64,000 nt of DNA from CAVTWH01 sp963850915 (lineage in GTDB: Bacteria > Actinomycetota > Actinomycetes > Mycobacteriales > Micromonosporaceae). A program made the translations under genes and the position numbers. Location of the stretch: the NCBI GenBank assembly GCA_963850915.1, contig CAWKND010000011.1, positions 186,001-250,000 of the forward strand, written 5' to 3'. The notes under the pieces are model-generated. The model was not told where the DNA came from. It was given only the letters and a program-made list of their open reading frames with translations, and ran no database searches. Of the stretch, positions 60,646 to 64,000 are shown one piece after another. The stretch's first letter is position 1; the number at the start of each line of letters is the position of its first letter.

Positions 60646-62477
60646 CAGACGGGCCCTCGCTCTGCCAGGGCGGCCTCGCGCCGATCGGTGTCATGGGATA
60701 GCCGTGCGTCGGTGGCTGGCAGGCCTGGTCCCTCGGCGGCGGTTGGTTCGGCTGGGAGGAGCAGCCAGTAGAACCCACGGCCAGGAAGGGTCAGCCGGTA
60801 CGGCACCTCTTCGACGGGGTGGAAGCGGGCACCGCCGGCCAGCTCCGCGGGTTCGCACCCGGCGGCAAATGCCGGCATTTCCAGTTCGAAGGCCTGCGGG
60901 TACCGGGAGAGGTTGTAGACGCAGACCACAGCATCGTTCGTACCGTCCGGCCCGCGATAGTGGCGGGTGAAGGCGAACACGCTGGGGTTGACGCAGGTCA
61001 GCTCCGTAAAGGAGCCCAGGCTGAGGGCGGGGTGACGGCGCCGGACCTGGATCAGGTCCCTGATCCAACGCAGCAGCGAGCCCCGACTCTTGAGCTGGGC
61101 CTCCACGTTGATGGCCTGGAATCCGTGCACCGGATCCATGATCACGGGAAGGTACAGGCGGCCCGGGTCCGCCGACGAGAATCCCGCGTTGCGGTCCGGG
61201 CTCCACTGCATCGGCGTACGGACGCTGTCGCGGTCGCCGAGCCAGATGTTGTCGCCCATGCCGATTTCGTCGCCGTAGTACAGGAAGGGCGAGCCCGGTA
61301 GCGACAGCAGCAGCGCGGTGAACAGCTCCAGTTGACTGCGATCGTTGTCCAGCAGGGATGCCAGGCGACGGCGGATGCCGACGTTGGCTTTCATCCGGGG
61401 GTCCTTGGCGTACTCCGCGTACATGTAGTCGCGTTCCTCGTCGGTGACCATCTCGAGGGTGAGCTCGTCATGGTTGCGCAGGAAGATCCCCCACTGCGCG
61501 TGGTCCGGAATCGCTGGAGTCTGCGCCATGATCTCAGAGATCGGATGCCGCTCCTCCCGGCGGACTGCCATGAAAAGCCGTGGCATGACTGGGAAGTGGA
61601 ACGCCATGTGGCACTCGTCACCGCCGGTCGCCTGGTCACCGAAGTACTCCACAACGTCGGTCGGCCACTGGTTCGCCTCGGCCAGCAGCACTCGTCCCGG
61701 GTACTCGCGATCGATGATCTGCCTGGTGAGTCTCAGGAATTCGTGGGTTTCCGGCAGGTTCTCGCAGATGGTGCCTTCGCGCTCGAACAGGTAGGGGACG
61801 GCGTCGAGTCGCAGCCCGTCGACGCCGAGGTCGAGCCAGAACCGGAGTACGTCGTGCATGGCCTCGCGGACAGCGGGGTTGTCGTAGTTGAGGTCGGGCT
61901 GGTGGGCGAAGAACCGGTGCCAGTAGTACTGGCCGCGCACCGGGTCGTAGGTCCAGTTGGATGTCTCGGTGTCAACGAAGATGACCCGGGCGTCCTTGTA
62001 GCCTTTGTCATCGTCTCGCCAGACGTAGAAGTCCCCGTACGGCCCATCCGGGTTCTGCCGTGACTCCTGGAACCACGGATGCTGATCGCTGGTGTGGTTC
62101 ATAACCATGTCGGTAATGACCCGCAGACCGCGCCTGTGCGCCTCCTCGAGCAGGAAGACGAAGTCCTCGATGGTGCCGTACTGCTGCTGGATCCTGCGGA
62201 AGTCGCTCACGTCGTACCCGCCGTCGCGTAGCGGTGAGGAGTAGAACGGCGGCAGCCACAGGCAGTCCACCCCGAGCCAGGCCAGGTAGTCGAGCCGCTC
62301 GGCGAGGCCCCGCAGGTCGCCGACGCCGTCGGCATCGGAGTCGAGATAGGACTGGATCAGGACTTCATAGAAGACCGATTTCTTGTACCACAAAGGATCA
62401 GCGGGCAGCTCTCGCGCGTGCCCGAACTGCGCCGCCGACGGCTCGGTGATCACGCCTCGGGCGATCCGTGTGGTCAT
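60645..62477 (-). CDS. treS: Trehalose synthase (maltose alpha-D-glucosyltransferase)
   Basis: This 610-residue GH13 enzyme has the TreS order: YEVLIQSYLDSDADGVGDLRG, ITDMVMNHTSDQHPWFQESR, GVDGLRLDAVPYLFEREGT (nucleophile Asp), LLAEANQWPTDVVEYFGD (acid), and FLRNHDELTLEMVTDEERDYM. It interconverts maltose and trehalose. Coupled to maltokinase by TGATG, it feeds the TreS-Mak-GlgE route. ATG 62477 starts MTTRIARGV; GTG 62510 is an alternative. treS follows the glgX-STAS region by 15 kb but lies on the same strand. Confidence 0.92.
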   Translation of the reverse strand: MTTRIARGVITEPSAAQFGHARELPADPLWYKKSVFYEVLIQSYLDSDADGVGDLRGLAERLDYLAWLGVDCLWLPPFYSSPLRDGGYDVSDFRRIQQQYGTIEDFVFLLEEAHRRGLRVITDMVMNHTSDQHPWFQESRQNPDGPYGDFYVWRDDDKGYKDARVIFVDTETSNWTYDPVRGQYYWHRFFAHQPDLNYDNPAVREAMHDVLRFWLDLGVDGLRLDAVPYLFEREGTICENLPETHEFLRLTRQIIDREYPGRVLLAEANQWPTDVVEYFGDQATGGDECHMAFHFPVMPRLFMAVRREERHPISEIMAQTPAIPDHAQWGIFLRNHDELTLEMVTDEERDYMYAEYAKDPRMKANVGIRRRLASLLDNDRSQLELFTALLLSLPGSPFLYYGDEIGMGDNIWLGDRDSVRTPMQWSPDRNAGFSSADPGRLYLPVIMDPVHGFQAINVEAQLKSRGSLLRWIRDLIQVRRRHPALSLGSFTELTCVNPSVFAFTRHYRGPDGTNDAVVCVYNLSRYPQAFELEMPAFAAGCEPAELAGGARFHPVEEVPYRLTLPGRGFYWLLLPAEPTAAEGPGLPATDARLSHDTDRREAALAERGPV

Positions 62478-63071
62478 CCGGTCACAGCCAGGATCTTTGC
62501 CGGGTACCACCCGCCGTTGACTTCGTGGACGACATCGTCGATTTCGATTCGACCAGTCAAAGCGTCAGCTCCTCGTCCGTATATCGCTCGCTTTGATCGT
62601 CTGGCAATGACGGTCCGGAAATGACGGTAGGGTGCTGCCGTTGGTCCACGTCTTTGCCCGCGAACAGGATCTGTGCCCCGCGACAGATCATCGAGACTTA
62701 CTGCAGATCATCAGGGGGCTACCACAATGACGGCAAGGTGGTATTGCCAAGCGCAGTGATTTACGTAAGCTCGGTGGCCGCTTTTCGTTAGCTGATCGGT
62801 GGCGTGTTCCTGGTAGCGCTGTTGCTAGGTACGAGACGGTCTTCTTCATCGCGAGCGCGCGCGGCAACCTACAGGACGTACCCGTAGTCTGTTTAGGCAG
62901 GTGATGCCCGGAGAGCAAGTGCATTGCTGTGGTATGTGGGTCTTCGTGGCCGCGTCCGGCCAGGCCAGGACCCCTTGCCAGGCCAGGACCCCTGTCACCC
63001 GGAAATCCGGAGTCGGCTGTCCGCTTGTCCTAGAGACTTGCGCTTACCGCAACAAGACGGAGCACATCACG
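62478..63071. other. Intergenic region upstream of treS and of the aldo/keto reductase
   Basis: About 594 bases with no convincing gene. It holds CAGGGGGCTA (62712-62721), TATTGCCAA (62742-62750) and GTGATTTACG (62756-62765), which are the reverse complements of three elements found at 58669-58705. TACCAC and GTGGTA in 62720-62743 form an imperfect inverted repeat. Near 62955 a GGCCAGGACCCCTTGCCAG unit is repeated nearly twice. Confidence 0.6.

Positions 63072-64000
<929 letters not shown>

Noticed and set aside
62688..62924. A 78-codon minus-strand frame in the gap upstream of treS
   Set aside because: Its codons show no G/C third-position bias and it covers the shared regulatory elements.

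Overview
The window comes from a high-GC actinobacterium. Third codon positions are almost all G or C, GTG starts are frequent, short stop/start overlaps (ATGA, GTGA, TGATG) join operons, and a mycothiol-dependent formaldehyde dehydrogenase is present. The style fits a Micromonosporaceae-like organism, but nothing here fixes the genus. The palindrome GTAC is strikingly common, often as the codon pair GGT-ACC. No rRNA, tRNA, CRISPR array or intact mobile element was found.

Left part (1-9.7 kb, minus strand): one tightly coupled exopolysaccharide or cell-surface glycan operon. It holds a Gfo/Idh dehydrogenase, a sugar epimerase, two DegT aminotransferases, a NeuD-like acyltransferase, an O-antigen polymerase/ligase-like membrane protein, a Wzz-like chain-length protein and a large secreted DMFase-like protein. 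From 10 to 24 kb lies mixed core and accessory content: a lipoprotein with an in-frame TAG, a DHA2 exporter with a palindromic operator, a frameshifted ECF sigma factor, small membrane proteins, secreted phytase-like and SGNH hydrolases, the mscR/MBL formaldehyde pair, and a phytase-like gene broken by four frameshifts that all sit at GTACC sequences.

The middle (24-39.6 kb) carries an ECF41-type sigma factor with a recognisable autoregulatory promoter and its AhpD-like partner, a steroid-reductase-like membrane enzyme, a first partner-switching set (HATPase, GAF-PP2C phosphatase, STAS), a Gln-rich repeat protein with a frameshift, two MFS exporters (one downstream of a TetR gene with a long palindrome between), a methyltransferase, and an alpha/beta-hydrolase fused to a LuxR DNA-binding domain.

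The right part (40-63 kb) looks like a stress and carbohydrate island, nearly all on the minus strand. It has a second partner-switching set (STAS, HATPase, pseudo-receiver-PP2C), a third STAS gene overlapping glgX, an AGE-type epimerase, two DJ-1/PfpI proteins, a ThDP enzyme, a tandem EthD protein, and then a compact operon of two GMC flavoprotein oxidoreductases, two paralogous Nif11-like small proteins and an alpha/beta-hydrolase. Upstream of this operon are a small secreted Cys-containing protein and an IS701-type transposase that has lost two of its three catalytic acids, so it may be a domesticated regulator. TreS and maltokinase follow. Short sequence elements are shared between the regions upstream of the transposase-like gene and upstream of treS. 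The operon with the Nif11-like pair is the best candidate here for an undescribed system. An aldo/keto reductase runs off the right edge.
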